A stretch of DNA of 64,000 nt from Pseudomonadota bacterium. GTDB lineage: Bacteria; Pseudomonadota; Gammaproteobacteria; Steroidobacterales; Steroidobacteraceae. The position numbers and the translations under genes were made by a program. Below the pieces are notes generated by a model. The model made no database searches, was not told the DNA's origin, and saw nothing but the letters and a program-made list of their open reading frames with translations. This document shows positions 7,984 through 17,673 of this stretch, one piece after another (position 1 is the first letter of the stretch; each line of letters starts with the position of its first letter). Location of the stretch: positions 1-64,000 of the forward strand of contig JAEWBG010000092.1 in assembly GCA_023391335.1 (NCBI GenBank), given 5' to 3'.

Positions 7984-8697
7984 ATGTCCGCCGCACCCGA
8001 AGTATTCCGGCTCGTCGACCTGCGTAAGACCTACGGCAGCGGCGAGGCTGCGGTCCATGCCCTGCGCGGCGTCGAACTGACCATCCTCGAGGGCGAATTG
8101 GTCGTCCTGCTCGGGCCTTCCGGATCGGGTAAATCCACGCTGTTGAACATCATTGGCGGCCTGGACCGGCCGACGGGCGGGCAGTGTTTTTTCAAAGGCA
8201 CGGACCTCGCCAGCGCTTCGGATGCAGATGTCACGGCCTACCGCCGCTTGCACGTTGGATTCGTGTTCCAGTTCTACAACTTGATCGCGAGTCTCACCGC
8301 CGAGGAAAACGTCGACTTAGTGACTGAAGTCGCCACCGATCCCATGCCGTCGAACGAAGCCCTAGAACTCGTTGGCCTGGGAAATCGACTGCATCACTTC
8401 CCGGCTCAACTCTCCGGCGGCGAACAACAACGCGTCGCAATTGCACGAGCGATCGCAAAGCGCCCGACGGTGCTGCTGTGCGATGAACCAACCGGTGCGT
8501 TGGACGTCGCGACGGGCGTTCACGTGCTCGATGCGCTCGTCACCGCCAACGAGAAGCTGCGCACCACGACCTTGCTCATCACGCACAACGCCGACATCGC
8601 GCGCATTGGCGATCGCGTCGTTCGCTTCGCAGATGGCCTCATTCGTTCGGTCGAGCGCAACGAACAACGCATCGCGCCACGGGAGCTGCGCTGGTGA
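7984..8697 (+). CDS. ABC transporter ATP-binding protein (LolD/MacB class)
   Basis: ATPase of 237 residues that would power an FtsX-type exporter. Walker A is GPSGSGKST (44-52), the Q-loop is FQFYNL, the signature is LSGGEQQR (143-150), Walker B is VLLCDEPT with Glu168, and the H-loop is LITHN. The LDRPTGG and TGALD segments are typical of the LolD/MacB/DevA branch, which extracts substrates from the inner membrane or drives periplasmic efflux rather than moving solutes through the bilayer. It is first of a three-gene rightward operon; its TGA overlaps the permease start. Confidence 0.92.
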   Translation: MSAAPEVFRLVDLRKTYGSGEAAVHALRGVELTILEGELVVLLGPSGSGKSTLLNIIGGLDRPTGGQCFFKGTDLASASDADVTAYRRLHVGFVFQFYNLIASLTAEENVDLVTEVATDPMPSNEALELVGLGNRLHHFPAQLSGGEQQRVAIARAIAKRPTVLLCDEPTGALDVATGVHVLDALVTANEKLRTTTLLITHNADIARIGDRVVRFADGLIRSVERNEQRIAPRELRW

Positions 8698-11066
8698 TGC
8701 GCCTGCAGCCTCTCGATCGCAAACTGCTGCGCGATCTGCAACGGCTAAAAATGCAGGCAATCGCGGTGTCGGCGGTCCTCGCGTGCGGCGTGACTTTGTT
8801 CGTGATGGCGACAGGGATGTACGACTCGCTCGAACGTGCTCGCGATCATTACTACGACTACGCGCGTATGGCGGATATCGCGGTAAGCGCAGTGCGTGCG
8901 CCGGATTCGATCGCCAGCGAATTGGAAGCGCTCGCAGGTGTGAATGCCGTGGAGACTCGAGTTGCCGGCGTTGGTCTTTTAGACATCGCGCATAAGTCAG
9001 ATCCGGTCTCGGCGAGATTCGTGTCGTTGCCGCCGGATCGTCATCCCCGCGTGAACGATGTACTGCTGCGAGCCGGCCGATGGCCCGAGGCAACGCGCGA
9101 GAACGAAGTGCTCATCAATGAAGCATTCGCCGAAGCGAATGAGCTGCAGCCGGGCATGCGGATTCGCGCGCTCATCTATGGCCGCTACCGAGAACTCAAC
9201 GTGGTCGGGATCGCGAGCAGCCCAGAATTCGTGTTCGCAGTCGCGCCGGGCGGACTGTTGCCCGAGCCCGCTCGATTCGGAGTGGTATGGATGGGCCGCA
9301 AGGCATTGGGCCGCGCCTTTGATTTGGATGGCGCATTCAACGATGTCGTGATGCGGCTTGCATCTGACGCAGACGTACACGAAACGATGTTCGCGATCGA
9401 CCGCATGCTCGCGCGTTACGGCGGACGCGGCGCGTACGGACGCGATCGCATGATCTCCGCGCAATTTCTCGCCGACGAATTGAGTTCGCTGCAAACGATG
9501 GCCTCGATCCTGCCGCCGATCTTCATGTTGGTGGCGGTGTTCTTGTTGAATGTGTCGCTCTCGCGCCTGGTGGAGACCGAACGATCCAACATCGGACTCC
9601 TGAAGGCATTTGGATACACGAACTTCTCGATCGCACTGCACTACACGAAGTTCGCCATTGCGTTTGCAATCCTGGGCGCCGGAATCGGCCTGATCGGCGG
9701 ACGGCTGATCGGGGATTATGTCGCCATGCTCTATACCAAGGTTTACCGCATCCCCAACCTCCAATTCGACGCCGAGATACATATATATGTGTGGGCGGTG
9801 ATCGTGGCGCTTGTCGCCGCCATCCTGGGCGCTGCTCGGGCAGTCCACCGGGCGGCGCTTTTGCCGCCCGCCGCGGCGCTCGCACCACCCGCGCCCGTCA
9901 GTTTCGGAAAAATGGGCGCCACGATCGAAGATGCGGCGCAGACACTCGACGGCAAGACACGAATGGTGGCCCGGCGCATCGCTCGCTTTCCGCGCCGATC
10001 CCTAACGACCGTCACCGGCATTGCACTCGCGCTTGCGCTGCTCATCACGTCGCAACACTTCCCCATTTCGATGAATCACATCGTCGATGTCACCTTCGGT
10101 GTCGCGCAACGAATGGATGCAACGCTCACATTTTCGGAAACAGCGGATGATCGCGTTCTCAATGAAGTCGCCCGCCTGCCTGGGGTGTTTTCGGTCGAAC
10201 CGTTGCGGGCGACTGAGGTGATCTTTACAGCAGGCAGTCGGCAGCGACGCGAGACGTTGATGGGATTGCCGGCACGGCCTGAACTGTTTCGCGTTCTCGA
10301 TCAACACATGGATTCGGTACGAATGCGCCACGACGGGATCACCCTTTCCCAAAACATCGCAGCCAAACTCGGCGTGAAGGTGGGCGATCGTATTCACGTG
10401 CAGAGCACTGAAGGACATCGTGCGACCGCCGACCTACTCGTCATCTCGATCGTCAAACCTTATCTGGCCGGGGTGGCCTACATGGAAATCGGCGCGATGG
10501 GACGCGCGCTTCGCGAACCTGGACGGGTGAGCGGCGCTTACGTGCTGATGGATCGCAAGCAACGCGATGCGTTGAACGATGCCGTGAAGCGCCTGCCCAT
10601 GATTGCGGGCGTTTCGTTCACGACCAACGCGTCGGCGTCGATGCGCAAGATGTTGAGCGAAGGCTCTGGCTTCTTTGCATCTCTGTTCGTGTTCTTTTCC
10701 TGCTTGATGGCTGGCGGCGTCGCGTACTCGGCAGCGCGCGTGACGTTTGCGGAACAAGAGCGAGACTTAGCTACGCTGCGCGTGTTGGGGTTCCGACGCG
10801 GCGAAGTCTCATACGTCTTGCTTGCAGAGATTGGCGGATTGCTGCTCGTCGCACTTCCGAGTGGAGCCGTACTGGGTGCTGTGCTGTCTCGCTGGTTGAT
10901 GTCGCAGTTTCAAACGGACCTTTTCAACTTTCCGTACATCACGAATTCCGCAGCGTACGGCCGCTCCGCTCTATTTGTTGCCGCGGCCGTGGTCGCAGCC
11001 GCTTTGGCCGTGCGACGCAGCGTCGATCGATTGGATTTGGTGGCAGTGCTCAAGTCGAGGGAATAG
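8697..11066 (+). CDS. ABC transporter permease with two FtsX domains
   Basis: Membrane protein of 789 residues. An N-terminal anchor (AIAVSAVLACGVTLFVMATG) leads to a periplasmic MacB-like region. Then come three helices of a first FtsX domain (IFMLVAVFLLNVSLSRLVETE, with ERSNIGLLKAFGYT), a second anchor and periplasmic region, and a second FtsX domain near the C-terminus (EQERDLATLRVLGFRRGEVSYVLLAEIG). The two-module layout means one polypeptide may supply a full transmembrane pair. The ATG at 8697 shares its A with the TGA of the ATPase gene; a GTG one codon earlier is possible. The adaptor gene follows with no gap. Substrate unknown; efflux of lipids, peptides or drugs is plausible from family knowledge. 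Confidence 0.9.
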   Translation: MRLQPLDRKLLRDLQRLKMQAIAVSAVLACGVTLFVMATGMYDSLERARDHYYDYARMADIAVSAVRAPDSIASELEALAGVNAVETRVAGVGLLDIAHKSDPVSARFVSLPPDRHPRVNDVLLRAGRWPEATRENEVLINEAFAEANELQPGMRIRALIYGRYRELNVVGIASSPEFVFAVAPGGLLPEPARFGVVWMGRKALGRAFDLDGAFNDVVMRLASDADVHETMFAIDRMLARYGGRGAYGRDRMISAQFLADELSSLQTMASILPPIFMLVAVFLLNVSLSRLVETERSNIGLLKAFGYTNFSIALHYTKFAIAFAILGAGIGLIGGRLIGDYVAMLYTKVYRIPNLQFDAEIHIYVWAVIVALVAAILGAARAVHRAALLPPAAALAPPAPVSFGKMGATIEDAAQTLDGKTRMVARRIARFPRRSLTTVTGIALALALLITSQHFPISMNHIVDVTFGVAQRMDATLTFSETADDRVLNEVARLPGVFSVEPLRATEVIFTAGSRQRRETLMGLPARPELFRVLDQHMDSVRMRHDGITLSQNIAAKLGVKVGDRIHVQSTEGHRATADLLVISIVKPYLAGVAYMEIGAMGRALREPGRVSGAYVLMDRKQRDALNDAVKRLPMIAGVSFTTNASASMRKMLSEGSGFFASLFVFFSCLMAGGVAYSAARVTFAEQERDLATLRVLGFRRGEVSYVLLAEIGGLLLVALPSGAVLGAVLSRWLMSQFQTDLFNFPYITNSAAYGRSALFVAAAVVAAALAVRRSVDRLDLVAVLKSRE

Positions 11067-12233
11067 ATGGCGAACGAAGCATCTCAGCAGAAAACGCGGC
11101 GGGTCCGCCTCTTTTGGATCGTTGCCGCAGCCGTCATCGTGATCGCGATTGCGCTGTCCTTAGTGCCGAAAGCCATCGAGGCGGATATCGTGCGTGCCGA
11201 TCGTGGCGATGTTCGCGTCGAGATCGTCGATGAAGGACGCACCCGAATGCACGACATCTACGTCGTCAGCGCGCCGGTTACGGGCCGCGTGCTGCGCGTC
11301 GAAGTCGAGCCTGGCGATGCGGTTCAAGCTGGTGCCGTGCTCGCACGCATGTCGAGCGCCGCAGCAGGCTTTCTCGATACGCGAACGGCAGAGCAAGCTC
11401 GCGCAGCGGTACGGGCGGCAGAGGCGCAAGAACGCGCGAGCGACGCCGAACTTACACTGGCCAAGCGTGAGCACACCCGCAACCAGAACTTGGTCGAAGA
11501 GAAAGTGATTTCGCAGTCCGTTGCGGACGCCAGCAAGACTCGCCTGGACGCCGCACAGGCCGCACTCGATGCAGCGAAGGCCGAAGTGGCTCGTGCTCGC
11601 AGCGCGCTAGTCGAAGCGGACAAAACCACTCGGAACTTGATCGCCGTCGTCAGCCCAAGTGTCGGCGAGGTGTTGCGGGTGCCGCAGGAGAGTGAATCAG
11701 TGATTGCGGCCGGCACGCCGATCGTGCAAGTCGGCGATCCGCGCCACATCGAAGTCATCGCTGAATTTCTCTCGCAGGATGCCGTGCGGATGCAACCCGG
11801 CGCCAATGCGCAAATCGAGAATTGGGGCGGGCCACCCCTACCCGCCGTCGTCGATCGGGTCGAGCCGGTGGCGCACACCAAGATCTCGGCGTTGGGCGTA
11901 GAGGAACAGCGAACCAACGTGATTCTGCAATTCACGGCGGAAGCTAGCGGCTATCCGCATGCTCAGGACTTCCGGGTCGATGCGCGAGTGCTAGTTGACG
12001 AAGCAAAGAACGCCGTGCGCGTGCCCCTCGGCGCACTGTTTCGACAGGGGGAGAATTGGGCGCTCTATAAGGTGGTCGATGGACGCGCGGCACTCACGCA
12101 AGTCGAGGCAGCCCAGTCTGACGGCCACTACCGCGCCATCAACAAGGGCGTGAATGAGGGCGATGAGGTGATCGTATTTCCGAGCAGCACCATCACGGAC
12201 GGAACGCGCGTGAAGCGGCGCGAAGCGCAATAG
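11067..12233 (+). CDS. HlyD/MFP-family periplasmic adaptor
   Basis: Adaptor of 388 residues that would link the inner-membrane ABC pump to an outer-membrane channel. It has an N-terminal anchor (LFWIVAAAVIVIAIALSLV), a lipoyl half-motif (VSAPVTGRVLRVEVEPGDAV), a long alpha-helical hairpin rich in Ala, Glu and Lys at about residues 110-190, a returning lipoyl half (VSPSVGEVLRVPQESESVI), and beta-barrel and membrane-proximal parts. Its ATG directly follows the permease stop, with GAGGGA as ribosome site, so all three genes are one operon. No outer-membrane factor gene is present nearby, so a shared TolC is likely. Confidence 0.9.
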   Translation: MANEASQQKTRRVRLFWIVAAAVIVIAIALSLVPKAIEADIVRADRGDVRVEIVDEGRTRMHDIYVVSAPVTGRVLRVEVEPGDAVQAGAVLARMSSAAAGFLDTRTAEQARAAVRAAEAQERASDAELTLAKREHTRNQNLVEEKVISQSVADASKTRLDAAQAALDAAKAEVARARSALVEADKTTRNLIAVVSPSVGEVLRVPQESESVIAAGTPIVQVGDPRHIEVIAEFLSQDAVRMQPGANAQIENWGGPPLPAVVDRVEPVAHTKISALGVEEQRTNVILQFTAEASGYPHAQDFRVDARVLVDEAKNAVRVPLGALFRQGENWALYKVVDGRAALTQVEAAQSDGHYRAINKGVNEGDEVIVFPSSTITDGTRVKRREAQ

Positions 12234-12337
12234 CCACTCACCCCTCTTGCAACATGCCGGCTGCTGAAACGGAACCTATGCTTCGTCGCGCCGTCCAATC
12301 GACCGGTTGAACCGACAACAAGATTGCATGGGGGATT

Positions 12338-14287
12338 ATGCGATATCGCTTTTCGGCATTGATCACGCCGTTCGTGGCGCTCTGTGCTAACGCCCAATCC
12401 TTCAGCGCCGGGCCCTACATAAACACGCCGCCGGATCTGGTCGCAGACGGCGTCCCGTCCATTCCCGTCGCACTGACCGAACGGACGCGTCCTTACCTAG
12501 AGTATCGAGTCGCGATATTTCGCGGTTGGGATGCCGCCGATCGCTCGATGCTGATCAGCACACGCTTCGGCGACACCATGCAGATCCATCAGGTCAAATC
12601 TCCGCGAGGTGCGCGTAATCAGTTGAGCTTCGAAAACGATCCCATCGCCTATGCATCGTGGGATCCAAGCAAAGCAGACACGCTTGTCGTGCAAAAGGAT
12701 GCCGACGGCAACGAGTTCTACCAACTCTACACGCTTAAAGAGGGACGTTTGCGTCTGCTCACAGATGGCCACAGCCGCAATCTTTTCAATGCGTGGTCCA
12801 AAGATGGCCGATTGATTGCGTACAGTTCGACTCGTCGCAACGGCGCGGACGGTGATTTGTACGTCATGGATCCGCGCGATCCGACGACCAATCGAATGGT
12901 TGCCCAGGTAGAAGGCGGTGGCTGGTCGATCACTTCATTCTCATACGACGGAACGCATGCTGCGGTCATCGAGTACTTCTCGATCACCAAGGCCAATCTA
13001 TATGTGCTCGACTTGAACACCGGCGCTATGCAACCGGTTGGCGATCAAACACGCAACGTCGTCTATGGCGACGCGCAATTCGCACCCGATGGCAACCTGT
13101 GGGTGACCACGGATGAAGCATCCGAGTTTCAACAGCTCGGTGTCGTGAATCTCAACACCGGCAGAGTAACTACAAAATCGCCCAGCACTCCATGGGAAGT
13201 CGAAGCGTTCGATATCTCGCGGGACGGTTCCTTCATTGCCTACTCATTGAATGAGGCAGGCTCGTCCAAATTGCGTCTACTGGATGTGAAGTCCGGAAAG
13301 GTGAGGCATGTCACGGGGCTGCCGGATGGACAAATTCGGGGCTTGAGCATTGCGCCGTGGGGCGACGTCGGGTTGTCGTTCTCATCGGCACGAAGTGCGA
13401 CGGATGCATATTCAATCGATCCGAAGACGTTGGCGGTGACTCGCTGGACGTACAGCGAAACCGGCGGCCTCGATGCGTCCAACAACGTCGAGCCGGACAT
13501 CATTCACGTGACTGCCTTCAGCGGCGAACGGCTCACAGGCATTCTCTATCGCCCCGACCCCAGGAAGTTTCCAGGCAAGCGTCCATTGATCGTCTACCTG
13601 CATGGTGGCCCTGAAGCGCAAGCACGCCCTGGATTTCTGGGCCGCTACAACTATCTGGTCAACGAGCTCGGCGTGGCGATGCTCTGGCCGAATGTCCGCG
13701 GATCGTCCGGCTATGGCAAGACATTCGTGAATCTCGACAATGGCGCATTCAAGCGCGAGAACGCGGTGCGCGATGTGGGCACTTTTTTGGATGCGATGTT
13801 CAAAGACAGTTTCATCGACAACAGTCGAGTTGCGATCATGGGCGACAGTTACGGCGGATATCTCTGCTATGCGTCCGCGATCCGCTACGGCAATCGACTG
13901 AAGGCGGCGAACTGCATCGTAGCCATCTCCAATTTCGTGACCTTCTTGGAGAACACGCAGAGCTATCGGCGCGATCTGCGCCGCGCCGAGTACGGCGATG
14001 AGCGTGATCCAAAACAGCGGGCGAAGCTGCTAGAGATTTCGCCACTGAGCTCCGCGGATAAGTTGCGAGTCCCGCTTTTCGTGGTGTCCGGCGCCAACGA
14101 TCCTCGCGTGCCCGTGTCCGAAGCCAATCAAATGATCGAGGCTGTGCGCAGCAACGGCAGGCTCGCGTGGCATTTGATCGGCGAGAACGAAGGACATGGG
14201 TTCGCTCGCAAACCGAATGTCGACTACCAGTTCTGGGCCACCCTATTGTTTTGGCAGCAGACGGTGCTGCATGAGGCGGGGTCGTGA
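12338..14287 (+). CDS. Secreted S9 prolyl oligopeptidase-family peptidase
   Basis: The 649-residue product starts at an ATG behind GGGGGA. A signal peptide (MRYRFSALITPFVALCANA) targets it to the periplasm or outside. Residues about 60-380 form a beta-propeller with repeated WSKDGRLIAYSS- and SRDGSFIAYS-like blades. The alpha/beta-hydrolase domain follows, with Ser504 in GDSYGG, Asp588 in GANDPRVP and His620 in EGHGF, a complete catalytic triad. S9 enzymes of this layout (acylaminoacyl- or dipeptidyl-peptidases) cut short peptides. The exact specificity cannot be told. It stands alone, about 100 bases after the exporter operon. Confidence 0.9.
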   Translation: MRYRFSALITPFVALCANAQSFSAGPYINTPPDLVADGVPSIPVALTERTRPYLEYRVAIFRGWDAADRSMLISTRFGDTMQIHQVKSPRGARNQLSFENDPIAYASWDPSKADTLVVQKDADGNEFYQLYTLKEGRLRLLTDGHSRNLFNAWSKDGRLIAYSSTRRNGADGDLYVMDPRDPTTNRMVAQVEGGGWSITSFSYDGTHAAVIEYFSITKANLYVLDLNTGAMQPVGDQTRNVVYGDAQFAPDGNLWVTTDEASEFQQLGVVNLNTGRVTTKSPSTPWEVEAFDISRDGSFIAYSLNEAGSSKLRLLDVKSGKVRHVTGLPDGQIRGLSIAPWGDVGLSFSSARSATDAYSIDPKTLAVTRWTYSETGGLDASNNVEPDIIHVTAFSGERLTGILYRPDPRKFPGKRPLIVYLHGGPEAQARPGFLGRYNYLVNELGVAMLWPNVRGSSGYGKTFVNLDNGAFKRENAVRDVGTFLDAMFKDSFIDNSRVAIMGDSYGGYLCYASAIRYGNRLKAANCIVAISNFVTFLENTQSYRRDLRRAEYGDERDPKQRAKLLEISPLSSADKLRVPLFVVSGANDPRVPVSEANQMIEAVRSNGRLAWHLIGENEGHGFARKPNVDYQFWATLLFWQQTVLHEAGS

Positions 14288-14896
14288 CGGAAGCGGTTAG
14301 CGGCAAGAGTAGAAACGGGAATCGGACGCAACACAAAGAGCGCATAAGATTAGGTAAGTAGTGGAGAGCGAGCGCTGCTCGCGTCAATGCTTCGTGTCAA
14401 GACGGAAGAAAATTAGCCGCAGAGAACGCAAAAAAGAATTGATAGATCAGACTTCCGCTTGTTGGTTGCCCTGTTCCCAATGTGATGAAGTGATGGAGTG
14501 AAAGCGCTTCGCGCGTGAACGGCGCAAGTTATCGCGGGTGCGACCGTCTTTTTTGGATTCCGCTCTGTGATCTCCTGTGTGAGATTCTTATTGGTCACAA
14601 GTCACGAGCAAGAACACACGCGCAGCTCATACTCGCATCGATATCTTGCCTCCGTGTGCTCCGTGTGCTCCGTGGAAATATTCTTCTCATTTGAGCGTTG
14701 GCATCAAGAGGACCGCCGAGCCTCCTCTTCCTGACCGGCCCCGAAGATCCCCGTATTCCCCGTGGATATCTCCTGCTTCGATAGCGGGGCTCGCGAGCAA
14801 CGCGTCGCAATTGCCTTTAACGCAGCTCCTAGATAGCCTTTCCGCTAAAGCAGCCGCGGATACGGCCGCGCCTGCACCTCAGCGGGAAATACAACA
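14288..14896. repeat. Gap of 609 bases filled with dispersed repeats
   Basis: Repeat pieces seen: an ACGCAACACAAAGAGCGCAT-like piece at 14327-14346; an AGCCGCAGAGAACGCAAAAA block with GATGGAGTGAAAGCGCTTCG at 14414-14526; a triplicated CCGTGTGCTCCGTG-type piece ending in GTGGAAAT at 14650-14690; and ATCCCCGTATTCCCCGTGGA at about 14748-14767. The same piece types recur at 16515-16800 and 28540-28705. Frames crossing this gap have no gene-like features. The last 80 bases before 14897 hold the start region of the next gene. Confidence 0.7.
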
Positions 14897-16471
14897 ATGC
14901 ATGTACTGCAGCGACTGTCAGCAGCTCGAACGCTCGCGATCGGCTTCCTTGCACTCGGACTCGCGACACTTCTGCCATATCGAGTTCAGGCGTCAACGTG
15001 GCTGCGAGCCGAAACGAGCCACTTCGTGATCTATAGCGACATCGGCGAGTCGAACACTCGCGAGTATCTCGAGCAGCTCGAGGCGTTCAAGTACCTGGCC
15101 GAGCTCATGCTCGGGTCGGACTCCAAAGGGGCACTGAGCAACGCAAAATTCACCGTCTACCTGTTCAACGATCAAGACCTACTGCAAGTCGTGCGGCCGG
15201 AATTCGACCGCTACATCGCCGGCGTGTACATGCATTGCGCCGAGGGCGCACAGGCCTTCGCGTACCGTCCAGTGCAATGGATGTTGGGTCAGCCGGATTT
15301 TGGGCTCATGATCTTGCTGCACGAATACGCGCACCACATCATGTTCTCCCGCATGCGGCGCTTCTATCCGGCCTGGTATGTCGAAGGCTTCGCCGACTAC
15401 CTCAGTACCGTGACGCTGAAGCGCGGCGTATTCACGGTCGGCGGCAACAACAAAATGCGAGCGGATCAGCTTGGCCCGGATGCCACCTGGATCGATTTTC
15501 GATTGATGCTGGATCCGAAGGCGTATCTCGCGGTAGCAAAGAAGGGCCGCCTCAATGCACTGCAGTTCTATGCGCAGTCGTGGATCCTCACACACTTCAT
15601 GCTCTCGGACTCGGGTAGAGCCGCAGCGTTCAACGAATACTTCGATGCCATTGGCGCAGGCCAAGACGCGATTCCCAGCTTCGAGAAAGCGACGGGAATT
15701 CCCGTGGGCAAATTGGCGAACGCGGTGCGCAATCACTGGCGGAGGCTGCCAGGGCTCAAAGTCACCGTGCCCAATCTGCCGGACACCGAGATAACTATGA
15801 GCCCGATGCCAAAGGGAGAAGACGACTACATCATTCAAGCAGCTACGTTGCGAACTTGTCCGAGCAAGGAATATGGAACTCGACTGACCGAACAACTCCG
15901 CGCAATGGCTAAAGACCACTCCAGCGACTCGGACTACCTGATCGCGCTCACCCGCGCCGAAGTACTGTACGGCGATCCGCGGGAAGCGCGCGCGCACCTC
16001 CAGGCTGCTCTGGCTTCGCATCAAGATGAATTCGATGCGGCATTCCTGATGGGCCGCAGCTACTACGAAGAAGCGCAAAAAGGCGGCAAAGATCGCGACG
16101 AGTTGATGAGTCAGGCACGCCAGCAGTTCGCCGCGGCGTATCGTCTCAACAAGCTCGATGCGCCTACGCTCTACTACTTGTCTCGCACGCTCACCGACAA
16201 CGGCGATGCGCCGTCGAAGTCATTGATCAACGCATCGACCGGAGCCGCTCTGCTCGCACCTGGCGTGGCGGACTATGCAGTCAATGCCGCCATCGTGAAC
16301 CTACGTGCGGGCGATCGCGACATGGCGATGCGCGTTATGAAGCCTTTCGCAAGCGATCCGCACAACCCCAGTTATGCAGCGCGCGTCTCGGCAATGATTG
16401 AAGCGATCGAAGCTGACAAGGAATTGGATGAAGTGATCGCTGCGTTGAACGCGAAGGATGAGGAAGAGTGA
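14897..16471 (+). CDS. Exported zinc metallopeptidase-like protein with TPR-type C-terminus
   Basis: Product of 524 residues. The N-terminal signal peptide (about residues 1-32, LAIGFLALGLATLLPYRVQAS) is followed by a region typical of DUF1570-like proteins (TSHFVIYSD). The gluzincin zinc motif HEYAH is at 142-146, with Glu163 in YVEGFADY as a likely third ligand. The C-terminal half (about 300-520) is helical with TPR-like spacing (ALTRAEVLYGDPREARAHLQAAL), suggesting protein binding. It is probably periplasmic. The family often sits in envelopes of proteobacteria; substrate unknown. An ATG at 14897 with weak GGGAAA upstream is the best start. Confidence 0.8.
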   Translation: MHVLQRLSAARTLAIGFLALGLATLLPYRVQASTWLRAETSHFVIYSDIGESNTREYLEQLEAFKYLAELMLGSDSKGALSNAKFTVYLFNDQDLLQVVRPEFDRYIAGVYMHCAEGAQAFAYRPVQWMLGQPDFGLMILLHEYAHHIMFSRMRRFYPAWYVEGFADYLSTVTLKRGVFTVGGNNKMRADQLGPDATWIDFRLMLDPKAYLAVAKKGRLNALQFYAQSWILTHFMLSDSGRAAAFNEYFDAIGAGQDAIPSFEKATGIPVGKLANAVRNHWRRLPGLKVTVPNLPDTEITMSPMPKGEDDYIIQAATLRTCPSKEYGTRLTEQLRAMAKDHSSDSDYLIALTRAEVLYGDPREARAHLQAALASHQDEFDAAFLMGRSYYEEAQKGGKDRDELMSQARQQFAAAYRLNKLDAPTLYYLSRTLTDNGDAPSKSLINASTGAALLAPGVADYAVNAAIVNLRAGDRDMAMRVMKPFASDPHNPSYAARVSAMIEAIEADKELDEVIAALNAKDEEE

Positions 16472-16514
16472 ATACGATCAAGACGGGCAATGTGTGCCTG
16501 GCAAGATCGAGACC

Positions 16515-16805
16515 GTAGCCGGACGCAACACAAAGAACGCATAGAGAAAGGTGCTGAGGTGATGGAGTGAAAGCGCTTCGCGCGCGAATGGTGGAAGGGG
16601 TCCCATTTTCCATCGGCTGATTTCCCTGTTCCCGTTTCCGTGGCGTTCACGGTATCCGAACGAGCGGAGCGCATTCGCGGATGGCCACCCGCCTCCGCGG
16701 GTGCGGCGGAATTTGAACTCCGTGTGCTCCGTGCCCTCCGTGGAATCATCTTTCTTCCGTCTCTTACCCCGACGCCCCCCCGTGTTCCCCGTGGAGTTCT
16801 TCCCT
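16515..16805. repeat. Dispersed repeats, copy C
   Basis: The 341-base gap between two genes carries an ACGCAACACAAAGAACGCAT piece followed by GATGGAGTGAAAGCGCTTCG (16515-16600). A CTCCGTGTGCTCCGTGCCCT-type piece (about 16718-16741) and CCCGTGTTCCCCGTGGAG (about 16781-16798) follow. These are the same three elements, in the same order, as in the 14.3-14.8 kb gap, so the whole composite seems to be the repeating unit. Confidence 0.7.
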
Positions 16806-16812
16806 CTTTCCT

Positions 16813-17124
16813 TCAGCGCACGCCAACGAACCGCTTGATTAGGCGCTTGATCGCACCATCGGTGTTCTTGGATTTTTCTGCTGCGGGCGTCGCAGGACGC
16901 GATTGCTCGCGCCACTCCCAATAACTCACGGCAGTCTGGGGTTTAGGCGCATCGAGGATCGTTAGCGATGCCGATTCGAGCTTTGCAAGCTGCTCATCGC
17001 TGATATGAGTTTCGAATGTCCCGGTTGAGGTTTGCCAATCCCAATGGTCTTGGCTCGACTTGTCGCGTCCGGGTTTCCGTGCAGCACCTTTGTTCTTGCG
17101 ACTTTTTTGCGACCCGTTCTGCAT
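16813..17124 (-). CDS. Small basic protein of unknown function
   Basis: Product of 103 residues, starting at an ATG behind GGAAGG. The N-terminus is very basic (SQKSRKNKGAARKPGRDK), followed by HWDWQTSTGTFETHIS and a short acidic-neutral middle. The C-terminus ends in a basic helix (GAIKRLIKRFVGVR). No signal or membrane segment. I do not recognise the family. The codon usage looks like that of the neighbours, and the leader and stop positions are clean, so it is likely a real gene. Its stop lies at the edge of the repeat-filled gap. Confidence 0.6.
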   Translation of the reverse strand: MQNGSQKSRKNKGAARKPGRDKSSQDHWDWQTSTGTFETHISDEQLAKLESASLTILDAPKPQTAVSYWEWREQSRPATPAAEKSKNTDGAIKRLIKRFVGVR

Positions 17125-17250
17125 CTCACGCGCCCTTCCAGATAGGGCACGCAGTATGAGAACAGGATCACAGCCTCAAGAATCAGCGATCTTCTGAATG
17201 GCCTCTACGATGGCGAGAGTAGGTGAATCCACCTCAACTCGCTTGAATGG

Positions 17251-17634
17251 TCAACGATCGCGCAAATCGCCATCGACATACAGCCATCGGCCGGCCTCCC
17301 GCACGAACCGACTGCGCTCGTGCAATCTTTGCGCGGGCATCCCGCCGATGCGAAAGCGCGCGATGAATTCCACCTCGGCGCGATCGCCATCTGTCTTCGA
17401 CTCGATGACTTTGAGCCCGAGCCATTTCTGACCTGCGATGAAGTCGATGGTGGACGGTCGAGTGGATGGATGCCACGACGCCAAGAGGTACGGCTCATTC
17501 TTGAGAACGAATGCGGTATAGCGGGACCGCATCAATGCTTCCGCCGTCGAAGGGGGCTCGCCTGCGTGCAGGCGTCCGCAACATGCATCGAATGCGACCG
17601 CCGATCCGCATGGACATCTTTCAGCAGCGTTCAT
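17251..17634 (-). CDS. YchJ-family protein with SEC-C motif
   Basis: Product of 127 residues. The N-terminal CPCGSAVAFDACCGR is a SEC-C zinc-binding motif. The AEALMRSRYTAFVLKNEPYLLASWHPSTRP segment is highly typical of the YchJ family (UPF0225), and the rest forms the NTF2-like fold seen in that family (VEFIARFRIGG, GRWLYVDGD). Usual length is about 125-160, so this one is complete. The role is not established; the zinc knuckle resembles that of SecA. It lies 39 bases downstream of the holin-like gene, on the same strand. Confidence 0.88.
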   Translation of the reverse strand: MNAAERCPCGSAVAFDACCGRLHAGEPPSTAEALMRSRYTAFVLKNEPYLLASWHPSTRPSTIDFIAGQKWLGLKVIESKTDGDRAEVEFIARFRIGGMPAQRLHERSRFVREAGRWLYVDGDLRDR

Positions 17635-17673
17635 CGTGCACGACCACAGTGTGCGAGGGTCGCTTGCTTGCGC

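Noticed and set aside
8362..9848. Large minus-strand frames inside the ABC transporter operon
   Set aside because: They overlap clear ABC genes with full motifs and have no homolog-like features.
15179..16078. Minus-strand frame of 299 codons inside the zinc peptidase gene
   Set aside because: Antisense shadow; composition unlike real proteins, no start signal.
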